Shown: piece by piece, positions 1-8,659 of the stretch
Numbering within the stretch: position 1 is the first letter of the stretch
Layout of the letters: each line of letters begins with the position of its first letter
Assembly (NCBI GenBank): GCA_017465565.1
Contig: JAFTWA010000059.1
Span: 1-64,000, forward strand
DNA length: 64,000 bases
From: Tyzzerella sp.
GTDB lineage: Bacteria > Bacillota > Clostridia > Lachnospirales > Lachnospiraceae
Direction of reading: 5' to 3'
Made by a program: the position numbers and the translations under genes
Notes under the pieces: model-generated
Databases searched by the model: none
What the model was told of the DNA's origin: nothing
What the model saw: only the letters and a program-made list of their open reading frames with translations

Positions 1-105
1 AAACTGCTCGTTTTTGGGTATACAAGAGTAAAAAAGACTGCCTGTGCCCAACCGCATCGGTAATCTCATCTCCCCCGCCAAACACAAATATGCCTGCTGC
101 ACCAC
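1..105. other. left edge, no gene assigned
   Basis: I could not support a gene here. One minus-strand frame stays open across it, but it has no clear start with a ribosome binding site and no recognisable motif. It lies just beyond a minus-strand terminator, so it is intergenic or the first bases of the next gene off the window. Confidence 0.3.
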
Positions 106-129
106 AAAAAAAGCCACCACGCAAGTGGC
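106..129 (-). terminator. intrinsic terminator after the small acidic protein gene
   Basis: On the minus strand a GCCAC / GTGGC stem with a 7-nt loop is followed by seven T residues. It lies about 50 bases past the stop codon of the 178..441 gene. It probably ends the HAD phosphatase-small protein transcript. The stem is short, so strength is uncertain. Confidence 0.55.
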
Positions 130-177
130 AGCCAAAAATCCATATTATTCTTTTGATTTTTAATTTTTTCTATATAA

Positions 178-441
178 CTAACCTTCTACGATGAGATATT
201 GTCCACTCGGCAATACAAACACTTCTGATGCCTCTTCCAGTTCTTCATCCGACATGTCAGAAATATCTGTTCCATTCTCTTCAAAGTATTCTCTCACTTC
301 ATCAAGTGAATCTACAACCTGCGCCATACAATCTTCAAGAAAGGCTTCTGCCTCTTCCAAAGTTTCTGCAACTGGCTCATCAAATAATTGCATTTGTTTC
401 TTCAAAAATACTCTCAAACATTCTTCATCATATCCGTACAT
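178..441 (-). CDS. small acidic conserved hypothetical protein
   Basis: I read an 87-residue, strongly acidic protein with no signal peptide or membrane segment. The longest frame starts nine codons earlier, but the ATG at 441 (MYGYDEE) has GGAG nine bases upstream and begins one base after the stop of the HAD phosphatase gene. That spacing suggests translational coupling and one transcript. Residues 20-80 are rich in Glu and Asp and look helical; the protein ends in a short hydrophobic stretch (VLPSGQYLIVEG). I recall similar small proteins in Lachnospiraceae genomes under vague names, but no domain supports a function and I assign none. Confidence 0.75.
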   Translation of the reverse strand: MYGYDEECLRVFLKKQMQLFDEPVAETLEEAEAFLEDCMAQVVDSLDEVREYFEENGTDISDMSDEELEEASEVFVLPSGQYLIVEG

Positions 442-442
442 A

Positions 443-1111
443 CTATTCGTCTCCTTTTTCTCGCACAATTGTGATTAGTTCTTCAGCTCTGTCAATGGTG
501 TGCTTTGCACCACTCTCAATCAGAACCTCTTTTGTTCGGAAGCCCCATGATACTCCGACAGTTTCCATTCCCGCCGCATTTCCAGTCTGCATATCCACAT
601 CAGAATCGCCAATATACACACATTCTTCCGGCTTCACTCCAAACCCTTCCGCAATCATAACCGCTGCTGCGGGGTCTGGTTTTCTCGGAATTCCTTCCTG
701 CTGTCCCTGCACCCTTGCAAACATCTCTTTCCCAAAGAAAGTTTCCACAACATCCACCGTCTGTAAATGTGGCTTGTTTGATAATACTGCAAGCTTGATT
801 CCCTGCGACTTCAGAATATGCAGCATATCAACAACTCCATCATACGGGGCAACGTGATACGTGCAGTTCACTTTAAAAATCCTTCTGTAGACTTCCATCG
901 CTTCTTCCACATGAATAAGCTTCTCATCTCCTGCGGCCTGCAAAGATCTCTCAATCAGATATCTTGCACCATTTCCCACAAAAGCCTTACACTGTTCATC
1001 TGTAATCTGACCCAGGCCCAGCTCTTTCAAGGTCGCATTCACAGAGTACGACAAAGATTCCAGCGTGTCAGTCAGTGTTCCATCCAAGTCAAATATGCAT
1101 GCCTTGTACAT
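443..1111 (-). CDS. HAD-superfamily hydrolase, phosphoglycolate phosphatase-like
   Basis: A 222-residue haloacid dehalogenase-fold phosphatase. Motif I is FDLDGTLTDT (nucleophile Asp near residue 8), motif II is the Ser in VLSNKPH, motif III is the Lys in RKPDP, and motif IV is GDSDVD, which binds Mg. The roughly 70-residue helical cap after motif I places it in subclass I, the Gph/PpaX-like group acting on small phosphate esters such as 2-phosphoglycolate or pyrophosphate. Substrate cannot be decided from sequence. The ATG has GGAGG six bases upstream. It is followed within one base by the small acidic protein gene. Confidence 0.88.
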   Translation of the reverse strand: MYKACIFDLDGTLTDTLESLSYSVNATLKELGLGQITDEQCKAFVGNGARYLIERSLQAAGDEKLIHVEEAMEVYRRIFKVNCTYHVAPYDGVVDMLHILKSQGIKLAVLSNKPHLQTVDVVETFFGKEMFARVQGQQEGIPRKPDPAAAVMIAEGFGVKPEECVYIGDSDVDMQTGNAAGMETVGVSWGFRTKEVLIESGAKHTIDRAEELITIVREKGDE

Positions 1112-1186
1112 CGTCTTCCTCCTAGTACTATGATAATTTAATCATAGTATGAACAGTATAGAATTTCAACACAATTTTTTTTACGA

Positions 1187-1963
1187 TTATGTTAAATAGT
1201 TTCTCATCATTTTTAACGCGTGCTTTTCCAGCCTGCTGACCTGTGCCTGGGAAATGTTAATTTCCTCCGCCACCTCCATCTGTGTCTTCCCCTCAAAAAA
1301 ACGCAGTCGAATAATATAACGTTCCCTTTCACCGAGACGGTCAATTGCCGCCCGCAGCGCCAATTCCTCCACCCAGTTCTCCTCTTTATTCTTCTTATCA
1401 CTCACCTGGTCCATCACATACAGCGCATCCTCGCCGTCATTGTAGACTGGTTCCTGCAGACTCATAGGCGTCTGGATTGCATCCATCGCAAACACAATCT
1501 CCTCTTTGGGAATTCCGATTTCCGCTGCAATCTCCTGAAGCGTAGGTTCACGCAAATTTCTCTTCTCATAATTTTCTTTCGCATAAATCGCCTTGTAGGC
1601 GATATCACGAAGCGAGCGGCTCACGCGAATCGAGCTGTTGTCCCGCATATATCTTCGGATTTCCCCTATAATCATCGGTACCGCATAGGTCGAGAACTTC
1701 ACATCCAGTTCTGTATTAAAATTGTTGATGGCCTTAATTAAACCTACACAGCCAATCTGAAATAAATCATCCACATTTTCATTACTATTTCCAAAACGTT
1801 TAATTACGCTAAGTACCAAGCGTAAATTCCCTTTAATATACTTCTCCTTTGCCTCCTGGTCCCCCTGTTTAATTCGTTCGAATAAAACCTTTTTCTCTTC
1901 TTCCTTTAGCAGCGGAAGCTTTGTCGTATCTACCCCACAAATCTCAACTTTATTAAGAGCCAT
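1187..1963 (-). CDS. sigG: RNA polymerase sporulation sigma factor SigG
   Basis: Sigma-70 family factor that drives late forespore transcription during endospore formation. The N-terminus NKVEICGVDTTKLP is the SigG signature that binds anti-sigma factors. Region 2 (RLVLSVIKRFGN, DDLFQIGCVGLIKAI, KFSTYAVPMIIGEIRRY), region 3 and the region 4 helix-turn-helix (TQMEVAEEINISQAQVSRLEK) are complete. I start it at the ATG at 1963 (MALNKVEI, 258 residues) because GGAGG lies nine bases upstream; an ATG three codons earlier abuts the GGAGG and an even longer frame has no site. The leader is strongly self-complementary around this start. It lies downstream of sigE, as in Bacillus, but a nuclease gene separates them. 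Confidence 0.97.
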   Translation of the reverse strand: MALNKVEICGVDTTKLPLLKEEEKKVLFERIKQGDQEAKEKYIKGNLRLVLSVIKRFGNSNENVDDLFQIGCVGLIKAINNFNTELDVKFSTYAVPMIIGEIRRYMRDNSSIRVSRSLRDIAYKAIYAKENYEKRNLREPTLQEIAAEIGIPKEEIVFAMDAIQTPMSLQEPVYNDGEDALYVMDQVSDKKNKEENWVEELALRAAIDRLGERERYIIRLRFFEGKTQMEVAEEINISQAQVSRLEKHALKMMRNYLT

Positions 1964-2021
1964 CTTGTTCATCCTCCTATTACATTTCGTAATAGTAAAA
2001 TGATGCACAAGATGGCTCTTA
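1954..2021 (-). promoter_or_regulatory. sigG leader hairpin covering the start codon
   Basis: The 15 bases at 2007-2021 are the exact reverse complement of 1954-1968. After one mismatch four more pairs follow (2002-2005 with 1970-1973). The start ATG (1963-1961) lies inside the stem. The loop holds a second perfect 7-bp hairpin (1989-1995 with 1977-1983) ending on the AGGAGG ribosome binding site. In the sigG mRNA both start codon and Shine-Dalgarno would be masked. A leader hairpin lowering sigG translation is known in Bacillus subtilis, so a shared control is plausible but inferred. Confidence 0.75.
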
Positions 2022-2054
2022 TCTATTCTTCTCTATTCAGAAATAAAAAAACTT

Positions 2055-3668
2055 TTACTCCTTGACATCCCACTTATCTACCAGATTCTGAATCTGTCCT
2101 TCGAACTTCGCGAGATCCTTATTTGCCATGCCTTCACACTTCATAACAACTGTCATCAGGCGCTTGCATGCAAGTACAAGACGGTTAAATGCGTTATCTG
2201 CACGAAGTCTCGCAGGTTTCTCCACTTTCTTCTTCACGGCACGAACACCTTCTGTCAGAATCGTATTCGTTGCCAAATCCACACATCCGCCTGAGAATGG
2301 TGCAAATGCATTCCAGCCAAGTGTATCTTCCACGGTCTGTGCAAATTCTTCTGTTACCGTATCTTCGCCATGTACCACAAATACATGCTGCACGTCACTT
2401 TCAAATCCATTCAGCCAGTTCAAAAGTCCATTCATGTCTGCATGGCCACTGATACCCTTGAGGGACTCAATTCTCGCACACACCTCGATATTTTCACCAA
2501 AAAGCTTCACGGAAGATGCGCCGTCAATAAGCTTCCGTCCAAGCGTTCCAACTGCCTGATATCCCACAAAGAGAACAGTTGAATCGCTTCTCCAGAGATT
2601 ATGTTTCAAATGATGGCGGATACGGCCCGCCTCACACATGCCGGATGCGGATACGATTACTTTTGGATTCTCATCAAAGTTAATCAATTTCGAATCATCA
2701 CTGCTCACTGCAAGCTTAAGTCCTGGGAAAACCAATGGATTGATTCCCCGGTCAATCAGCTCCATTGCAGCCTCATCATAGCAACCTTTTCCATTCTTTG
2801 TAAACACTTTAGTTGCTTCTATAGCAAGTGGGCTATCCACATACACTTCAAAGTTCGGATATTCCGGCAATAAATTCTGTTCTTTAATCTCACGAATAAA
2901 ATACAGAATTTCCTGCGTTCTTCCCACGGCAAAGGAAGGAATCACAACATTTCCACCTTTTAAGAAAGTTTCTTTCAGAATTCTTGTAAATTCTCCAAGA
3001 TAGTCTGGTCTCTCCTCGCTGTGAATGCGGTTTCCATATGTAGATTCGATTACGATATAATCTGCTTCTTGCGTAGGCGATGGGTCACGAAGGATAGGCT
3101 GCTCAATATTTCCAACATCACCTGAAAATACAATTTTCTTAGAAACGCCTTCTTCATCTATCCACACCTCAATGCTGGCAGAACCAAGCAAATGTCCAAT
3201 GTCTGTAAACCGTACACTCAGCCCCTGCGAAAGATCTATCTTCTGACCATAATCTACAGGTGCTATCAGGCTAATCGCATCCAACGCGTCCTGCGTCGTA
3301 TATAACGGTTCATAAAGTGGTGCACCAGAACGCTTTGCCTTACGGTTACGCCATTCCGCTTCAAATTCCTGGATATGCGCACTATCACGAAGCATAATGT
3401 CACACAAATCTGCCGTTGCAAATGTGGTAACAATCTCTCCCTTAAATCCACGTTTACACATAAGCGGGATTAATCCCGAATGGTCGATATGCGCATGAGT
3501 CAGAAGAATATAATCAATATCACCTGCCGCAATTGGCAGCTCTTGATTTTCATACAAATCCGGCCCTTGTTCCATCCCACAGTCGATTAAAATATTCTTG
3601 CCGCATGCTTCCAGCAAATGACAGCTTCCTGTCACCTCATGAGCGGCGCCGATAAATGTAAGTTTCAT
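2055..3668 (-). CDS. beta-CASP metallo-beta-lactamase-fold RNA-processing nuclease
   Basis: A 537-residue protein of the metallo-beta-lactamase fold with a beta-CASP insertion, the group that includes RNase J and CPSF73-like nucleases. The zinc-binding motif HAHIDH is at residues 58-63, a second metal ligand in SGDVGN near 185, and the CASP-region motifs SASGMCEAGR and GYQAVGTLGR follow. A late GISGHADMNGLLNW supplies the last histidine. These point to a metal-dependent exo- or endonuclease acting on RNA; the exact substrate is unknown. The C-terminal 60 residues are helical and basic. AAGGGG sits eight bases before the ATG. It separates sigE from sigG here. Confidence 0.85.
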   Translation of the reverse strand: MKLTFIGAAHEVTGSCHLLEACGKNILIDCGMEQGPDLYENQELPIAAGDIDYILLTHAHIDHSGLIPLMCKRGFKGEIVTTFATADLCDIMLRDSAHIQEFEAEWRNRKAKRSGAPLYEPLYTTQDALDAISLIAPVDYGQKIDLSQGLSVRFTDIGHLLGSASIEVWIDEEGVSKKIVFSGDVGNIEQPILRDPSPTQEADYIVIESTYGNRIHSEERPDYLGEFTRILKETFLKGGNVVIPSFAVGRTQEILYFIREIKEQNLLPEYPNFEVYVDSPLAIEATKVFTKNGKGCYDEAAMELIDRGINPLVFPGLKLAVSSDDSKLINFDENPKVIVSASGMCEAGRIRHHLKHNLWRSDSTVLFVGYQAVGTLGRKLIDGASSVKLFGENIEVCARIESLKGISGHADMNGLLNWLNGFESDVQHVFVVHGEDTVTEEFAQTVEDTLGWNAFAPFSGGCVDLATNTILTEGVRAVKKKVEKPARLRADNAFNRLVLACKRLMTVVMKCEGMANKDLAKFEGQIQNLVDKWDVKE

Positions 3669-3735
3669 ATTCGCAACCCCTTTTTCTTTTATTCTACCAC
3701 TTTTACAGGGCTAACAGTACTATTTTCTGAAAATT

Positions 3736-4458
3736 TTATATTTCATACCGGACCATTTCTCGTTTTAATCTCTGCATAATCTTCTTTTCCAGTCTGGATA
3801 TATAAGACTGGGAAATACCAAGTAAATCTGCAACCTCCTTCTGGGTCTTTTCCTTTCCATCGTGAGATGTTAAGCCATACCGCATCTGCACAATCATTCT
3901 CTCACGATTGGACAGTCTGCTAATCGCTTTAAAAAGCAGTCTTCTCTCTGCTTCATTTTCTAAATCCTTATAAATCGTATCCTCTTCCGTTCCCAGAATA
4001 TCCGATAAAAGAAGTTCATTTCCATCCCAGTCCACGTTGAGCGGTTCATCAATAGAAACCTCCAGTTTCGTCTTATTATTCCGTCTCAGATACATTAAAA
4101 TTTCGTTTTCAATACAGCGTGATGCATACGTCGCAAGCTTAATATTCTTTGTTGGATTAAATGTATGAATGGATTTAATAAGACCAATGGTCCCAATCGA
4201 AATCAAATCCTCCACTCCAATTCCTGTATTGTCAAATTTCTTTGCTATGTATACTACTAAACGCAGGTTGTGTTCGATGAGCAATTTCTTCGCTGCATCA
4301 TCCTCATCTGTGCCTAGTTTTAAAATCGCATCATTTTCTTCGCTAGCCTCCAACGGAGCCGGCAGCACCTCTGCCCCTCCTATGTAATGAATTTCCTGAC
4401 TTTCCGGAAATAAAAACGTCCGGAAAATCTGCTGTGGCATTACAAGCTTCATAATCAT
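3736..4458 (-). CDS. sigE: RNA polymerase sporulation sigma factor SigE precursor
   Basis: Pro-sigma-E, the first mother-cell sigma factor. The N-terminal pro-sequence ends in the conserved block [14 protein letters not shown], where SpoIIGA cuts in the family. Region 2 ([52 protein letters not shown]) and the region 4 helix-turn-helix ([21 protein letters not shown]) match SigE almost residue for residue. Length 240 equals the family norm. The first ATG has AGGAGG about seven bases upstream. It starts 11 bases after spoIIGA, its activating protease, giving the standard spoIIG operon. Confidence 0.97.
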   Translation of the reverse strand: MIMKLVMPQQIFRTFLFPESQEIHYIGGAEVLPAPLEASEENDAILKLGTDEDDAAKKLLIEHNLRLVVYIAKKFDNTGIGVEDLISIGTIGLIKSIHTFNPTKNIKLATYASRCIENEILMYLRRNNKTKLEVSIDEPLNVDWDGNELLLSDILGTEEDTIYKDLENEAERRLLFKAISRLSNRERMIVQMRYGLTSHDGKEKTQKEVADLLGISQSYISRLEKKIMQRLKREMVRYEI

Positions 4459-4469
4459 CCTAACTCCTC

Positions 4470-5252
4470 CTAAAATAAATTCGGATTTAAAATCATTTCA
4501 TATTCTCCTCCAGCTGAAATTCTTTCTTCACTGATTCCAATTAGCGGTCTTTCGAACCAGCAAGCCTCCTCCCTAAGTACACACATTCTGTCTATACTAA
4601 AGATAGGCAGTACCCCTTCTTTTTTCCCGATGGACTGATAAGGAATAAAACGGAGCCCTTCCTGCACTTCCTCCCCAAGAAGCTTCCTCGCAGTCTCTCT
4701 GTCCAGTATGGAAACTGGCCGTCCCGTAAATGGGTCGCACAACCCGTTTCCTGTATCGATTAGCCCCGCTGCCTCTACTTTCTTTTCGCCCAAATATAAT
4801 TCCACCTTACAATGGTACTGATTCCATCTATGGATGCGGGACATAAAATTCCATATGCCAAGAGTGACATAATAACCAAAAGCCGCAAGTAAGAGAAATA
4901 AACTTCCGATTCTCACGTATTGGTGAAAATACTCCAGAATTCCGCCCATAAAAAAAGCGCCTATGTAAAGCATTATCATCGCTTTCAAAAAAGACCGTAT
5001 TGTTTTGATTTTAAGTCCTACTCGAATCATGCAAGTATTTACAAGTGCGTGAAACAATATAAATTCCAGAAATGCATTTGGAATCGGTAAGATGATGACT
5101 ATGCAGGTCAAAAGCGAACCAATTATGGCTCCTAAGAAGACATTTCCGTGCGTGGCATTACACTTTAAGCTCCTTCTGACAAGCAAAAGCAAAAGATAGT
5201 CCATCGTAAAATTTACCAAAAACAATACATCCACATACAATTCATAGTACAT
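4470..5252 (-). CDS. spoIIGA: sigma-E processing peptidase SpoIIGA
   Basis: Membrane aspartyl protease that removes the pro-sequence of sigma-E after a signal from the forespore. The first 150 residues hold about five hydrophobic segments starting with [19 protein letters not shown]; the C-terminal cytoplasmic half carries the catalytic motif [18 protein letters not shown], equivalent to the D-[ST]-G-N of the family. At 260 residues it is shorter than the Bacillus protein (about 309). The start has GAGGTG four bases upstream. A Spo0A-type promoter lies ahead, and sigE follows directly. Confidence 0.95.
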   Translation of the reverse strand: MYYELYVDVLFLVNFTMDYLLLLLVRRSLKCNATHGNVFLGAIIGSLLTCIVIILPIPNAFLEFILFHALVNTCMIRVGLKIKTIRSFLKAMIMLYIGAFFMGGILEYFHQYVRIGSLFLLLAAFGYYVTLGIWNFMSRIHRWNQYHCKVELYLGEKKVEAAGLIDTGNGLCDPFTGRPVSILDRETARKLLGEEVQEGLRFIPYQSIGKKEGVLPIFSIDRMCVLREEACWFERPLIGISEERISAGGEYEMILNPNLF

Positions 5253-5307
5253 GCTTCACCTCGTTTTTCTTTCGCTATGTAATAGATTTGGTATTCAAGC
5301 AAGAACT

Positions 5308-5341
5308 ATTATAGGAAATTGGACAAAAAAAAATTGTCGAA
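5308..5341 (-). promoter_or_regulatory. candidate Spo0A-dependent spoIIG promoter
   Basis: On the minus strand TATAAT (5313-5308) lies 55-60 bases before the spoIIGA start. Exactly 22 bases upstream is TTCGAC (5341-5336), overlapping an inverted 0A-like box; a second box TGTCGAA lies at 5373-5367. The Bacillus spoIIG promoter is a sigma-A promoter with an abnormal 22-bp spacer and 0A boxes, so the match is suggestive. The boxes are also the arms of the ftsZ terminator. Confidence 0.5.
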
Positions 5342-5376
5342 GAATGATGTGGTTTCCCACATTTCCTTCGACAATT
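5325..5376 (-). terminator. ftsZ intrinsic terminator
   Basis: Beginning about ten bases after the ftsZ stop, arms of about 20 bases (5353-5375 against 5333-5352) pair with two mismatches around a short loop, followed by nine T residues on the minus strand. It should end dcw transcription before the spoIIG operon. The outer arms read ATTGTCGAAG and its complement, so they also look like two inverted 0A boxes. Confidence 0.85.
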
Positions 5377-5385
5377 TTCGTCAAC

Positions 5386-6600
5386 TTATTTCTTTAAGAA
5401 TGATGGAATCTTGATTGACTGCTCTTTCACCTGGCTTGTTGGAATTCTTGTTTCCTGGAATGATGGTGTTGTTCCAACAGTCTGTCTTGGCTGAACTGTT
5501 GCTTTTGCTGGAGCTGGATTCGCTAATCCTAAATCAAGTTCTGGCATCTTTGGTGTTGGAACTACTGGTGCTTCGTATTTTTCTACGTTTTGGATTGGTG
5601 GCACCTTTGTTCCTTCTAATCTAGATTTTAATTTTGCTGCTGTTCCGCTTGCATTATGTAATCCTGTTGCGATTACAGTAATTGTAGCTTCATCAACCTT
5701 GCTGTCATCATACATAGCACCGAAGATAATGTTTGCATCTTCACCTGCAAGATCTTGTACATATTCAGCTGCATCACTTGCATCCATTAATGTGATATCA
5801 CCAGAGATATTGATGATAACATGTGAAGCACCTGAGATTGTTGTTTCAAGAAGTGGACTTGCAACAGCTTCTTTGACAGCCTGAAGAGCTTTGTCATCAC
5901 CTTTACCATATCCAATACCGATATGAGCGATTCCTTTGTCAATCATAACTGTCTGAACGTCAGCGAAGTCAAGGTTGATTAATGAAGGTACGTTGATTAA
6001 GTCTGTGATACCTTGGATACCTTGTTGTAATACTTCGTCTGCTTTCTTGAGAGCATCTGGCATTGTTGTTCTTCTGTCAACAACTTCTAATAATTTATCA
6101 TTAGGGATAACGATTAATGTATCCACATTTTCTTTTAATTTTTCGATACCTGTTAAAGCATTGTTCATACGTGTCTTTGCTTCAAAACGGAAAGGCTTTG
6201 TAACAACACCTACTGTTAATGCTCCCATTTCTTTCGCGATACGTGCTACAACTGGTGTTGCTCCTGTACCAGTTCCGCCACCCATACCACAAGTAACGAA
6301 AACCATGTCAGCACCTTTTAATGCTGCTGCGATTTCTTCTGCACTTTCTTCTGCTGCCTTTTCACCGATTTCCGGGCGGGCACCAGCGCCAAGTCCTTTT
6401 GTAATCTTATCTCCAATTTGCATTAATGTTGGAGCTTTTGACAATTGTAATGCTTGTTTATCTGTATTAATTGCGATAAATTCAACGCCTGCAATCTGTT
6501 CTTCAATCATACGGTTAACCGCGTTATTTCCGCCGCCACCTACACCGATAACTATAATTTTTGCTGCTGCTTCTGATTCATTTGTTTTGATTTCTAACAA
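5386..6600 (-). CDS. ftsZ: cell division GTPase FtsZ
   Basis: Tubulin-like GTPase that forms the Z ring. The nucleotide-binding [13 protein letters not shown] (19-31), the tubulin signature GGGTGTG (107-113) and the T7 loop with NLDFADV are present. A variable linker rich in Pro, Val and Thr leads to the C-terminal peptide IKIPSFLKK, which binds FtsA/SepF/ZapA-type partners. Length 404 is typical. The start is TTG at 6600 with AGGAGGAG six to seven bases upstream; no ATG nearby fits. It is the last gene before a strong terminator and has its own candidate promoter. No ftsA is visible in the cluster. Confidence 0.97.
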   Translation of the reverse strand: MLEIKTNESEAAAKIIVIGVGGGGNNAVNRMIEEQIAGVEFIAINTDKQALQLSKAPTLMQIGDKITKGLGAGARPEIGEKAAEESAEEIAAALKGADMVFVTCGMGGGTGTGATPVVARIAKEMGALTVGVVTKPFRFEAKTRMNNALTGIEKLKENVDTLIVIPNDKLLEVVDRRTTMPDALKKADEVLQQGIQGITDLINVPSLINLDFADVQTVMIDKGIAHIGIGYGKGDDKALQAVKEAVASPLLETTISGASHVIINISGDITLMDASDAAEYVQDLAGEDANIIFGAMYDDSKVDEATITVIATGLHNASGTAAKLKSRLEGTKVPPIQNVEKYEAPVVPTPKMPELDLGLANPAPAKATVQPRQTVGTTPSFQETRIPTSQVKEQSIKIPSFLKK

Positions 6601-6674
6601 GAGTTTCTCCTCCTTCGTTTCCTTATTTATCTTATACGTCCCTAGACTATAGATGTCATGCCATATATAGTTAT

Positions 6675-6703
6675 ATAATAAAGACTTTTTCTAAAATAAT
6701 CAA
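6675..6703 (-). promoter_or_regulatory. candidate sigma-A promoter of ftsZ
   Basis: Minus strand TTGATT (6703-6698), 17-base spacer, TATTAT (6680-6675). It lies in the 131-base gap between divIB and ftsZ and would give a leader of about 70 bases. Good spacing and near-consensus hexamers; it suggests ftsZ can be expressed apart from the upstream dcw genes. Confidence 0.55.
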
Positions 6704-6731
6704 TACTATTTTTTCTTATTTTTTTCTTTTT

Positions 6732-7529
6732 TTACTCTGTTTCTGGCACCTCTACAGGTTCTGGCTCTTCTGCCTCAAATTTTTCGAAGCTAATCTTCTC
6801 CCCAACCTCACTATAGTGTTCCATATGCAAAGTTCCTGCCTCGCCTTCCAGGCCCCCAAGTATTCCCGGAAGCTCTGCTATTTTCACATCATAGTTCATT
6901 TTTCCAAGCTGGACACACACTTCACCGAAGTATAGGTTCATACTGTCATCTTCCCATGCAACCCTGTCTGGAGAAAGCTCATTCTTCCTGAGTGTCTTCG
7001 TGATATTCTCGATATAAGAAAACAGCTTCTCCTCTTTCACCTTCATGACCTTGAACTGTTTTGCATCCTGCACTGTAATATTTTCCACAAGCAGAACATG
7101 CTCCTGCCATTCAGGAAGTATCTGCATCACAAGTCCATCTTTATCAAAGTATACATAGGACTCTTTGTATAGTGCACAGGCAATAATCTCTTTCTCGGTC
7201 ACATCCACCTGCACCTTCCAGGGTGCACCCAGACTCACCTTCACATCCTCCAAATAGACAGGCTGCCCATAAGAGCCCATATTAAATTTCCAAAGTGTAT
7301 ATAAAGCATTCGTAGTCAGCGGGTCTTCTGTTACCCACGCCACAATCTCTTCCTCTGTCGAAATCCTAGTACCACTCACTTCGATTTTCTGCACATGGGT
7401 GAGCAGTAAAATCGCCAGCGTAATATTGGCAACTGTCAAAAGCAGTACCACAACTGCATACAGATAATAACCAAATCTGCTTTTCTTTTTTCGACGCTTT
7501 CTTGGTCTTTCTTCTGTCTCCCCTTGCAT
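6732..7529 (-). CDS. divIB: cell division protein DivIB/FtsQ
   Basis: Bitopic division protein linking the septal PBP/FtsL complex. A basic cytoplasmic N-terminus (RPRKRRKKKSRFG) precedes one membrane segment at about residues 25-45, then a POTRA-like domain starting VQKIEVSGTRISTEEEI and a beta domain. Length 265 fits DivIB. The C-terminus is acidic and Pro-rich. GGGAGG lies six bases before the ATG. It sits between ftsW and ftsZ; murG and murB, which lie here in Bacillus, are absent. Confidence 0.9.
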   Translation of the reverse strand: MQGETEERPRKRRKKKSRFGYYLYAVVVLLLTVANITLAILLLTHVQKIEVSGTRISTEEEIVAWVTEDPLTTNALYTLWKFNMGSYGQPVYLEDVKVSLGAPWKVQVDVTEKEIIACALYKESYVYFDKDGLVMQILPEWQEHVLLVENITVQDAKQFKVMKVKEEKLFSYIENITKTLRKNELSPDRVAWEDDSMNLYFGEVCVQLGKMNYDVKIAELPGILGGLEGEAGTLHMEHYSEVGEKISFEKFEAEEPEPVEVPETE

Positions 7530-7558
7530 GCTATTCCTCCCTAGTAAATTCTCACACT

Positions 7559-8644
7559 TTATTCTATCAGATTAGACACATTTAATACAAGCCCTATTTC
7601 CATTAACAGAAACATAACTGAGGTTCCGCCATAGCTTACAAACGGAAGTGTAATCCCAGTATTTGGAATCGTATTGGTTACAACTGCAATATTTAAAATC
7701 ACCTGAATCATGAGATGCGCCATGGCTCCTGCTGCGATGAGTGAGCCGAACATATCCTTCGCATGCACTGCTATCACAAAAAAGCGCCATATCAGTATTA
7801 AAAATAACAGAATCAAAAATGAGGCTCCAACCAGTCCCCACTCCTCACAGATAATCGAAAAAATCATATCATTTTGCGCCTCTGGAACAAATCCAAGCTT
7901 TTGGATGCTTTCTCCAGTACCCCTGCCAAAAAGTCCTCCGGAGCCAATGGCATAGAGTCCCTGCAGTGTCTGATATCCTTTTTCATATAATTCTGGATTT
8001 CTCCAGATAGCAAGCCGCTCCAGGCGGTAGCTTTCCAGCGCCAGAAAAATGGTAAGAAATCCCACGCCGCATACACCAAGCCATACAAACTGGGCATAGA
8101 GGGGACTTGCCACAAACACAAGCACAACTCCAATTCCCAGAATAATAATTGCCGTACTTAGGTTGCTGGCCCCCACAAGACCGACAATTGGCAGGATTGA
8201 CACCATGACCAGAAGGAGCACCCGCATCTTCTTCATCTGTTTTCCAAATTTCACAATCAGCCATGACAAGAATAGAATCACAGCTACTTTCGCAAATTCG
8301 GACGGCTGAAATGACAAAGGCCCAAAAGACAACCATCTTTTGGACCCATTATATTCATCACCGATAAACAGAACCAACAGCGATAACACCAGCGATAATA
8401 AATAGGCTGGCACCGCAAATTTCTGCCATACATGATAATCGATATTTGCCATCACATACATCCCTGCAAGTCCCAGAGATGTTGCGAAAACTTGTTTTTT
8501 CAAATAGTAAAAAGAATCTTGAAATTTCACCTGGCCATTATAGGCACTCGTACTATATAGGACATACCATCCAATTATCACGAGTAAAATCACTGTAATC
8601 AAAAGGGCATAATCACAGCTCTTTTTCTTTTTTGGCTTTTCCAA
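7559..8644 (-). CDS. ftsW: SEDS peptidoglycan glycosyltransferase FtsW/SpoVE
   Basis: Multi-pass lipid II polymerase of the SEDS family that works with a class B PBP at the septum. Ten or so membrane segments follow a short lysine-rich N-terminus. Family motifs are KRWLSFGPLSFQPSEFAK, the extracellular GLFGRGTGES loop, and the C-terminal NTGITLPFVSYGGTS. I prefer a TTG start at 8644, eight bases after GAGGTG; the longer frame uses a GTG that is itself part of that site. It lies next to murD, the spoVE position in Bacillus. A close paralogue is at 17565..18722, so one may serve division and one the spore cortex. Confidence 0.92.
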   Translation of the reverse strand: MEKPKKKKSCDYALLITVILLVIIGWYVLYSTSAYNGQVKFQDSFYYLKKQVFATSLGLAGMYVMANIDYHVWQKFAVPAYLLSLVLSLLVLFIGDEYNGSKRWLSFGPLSFQPSEFAKVAVILFLSWLIVKFGKQMKKMRVLLLVMVSILPIVGLVGASNLSTAIIILGIGVVLVFVASPLYAQFVWLGVCGVGFLTIFLALESYRLERLAIWRNPELYEKGYQTLQGLYAIGSGGLFGRGTGESIQKLGFVPEAQNDMIFSIICEEWGLVGASFLILLFLILIWRFFVIAVHAKDMFGSLIAAGAMAHLMIQVILNIAVVTNTIPNTGITLPFVSYGGTSVMFLLMEIGLVLNVSNLIE

Positions 8645-8659
8645 AGCTATTTTCACCTC

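Noticed and set aside
443-857. Long plus-strand frame across the HAD phosphatase and small protein genes
   Set aside because: No ribosome binding site and no domain; both minus-strand genes have clear motifs and sites.
5975-6652. Plus-strand frame antisense to ftsZ
   Set aside because: No start signal; a shadow of the codon use of ftsZ.
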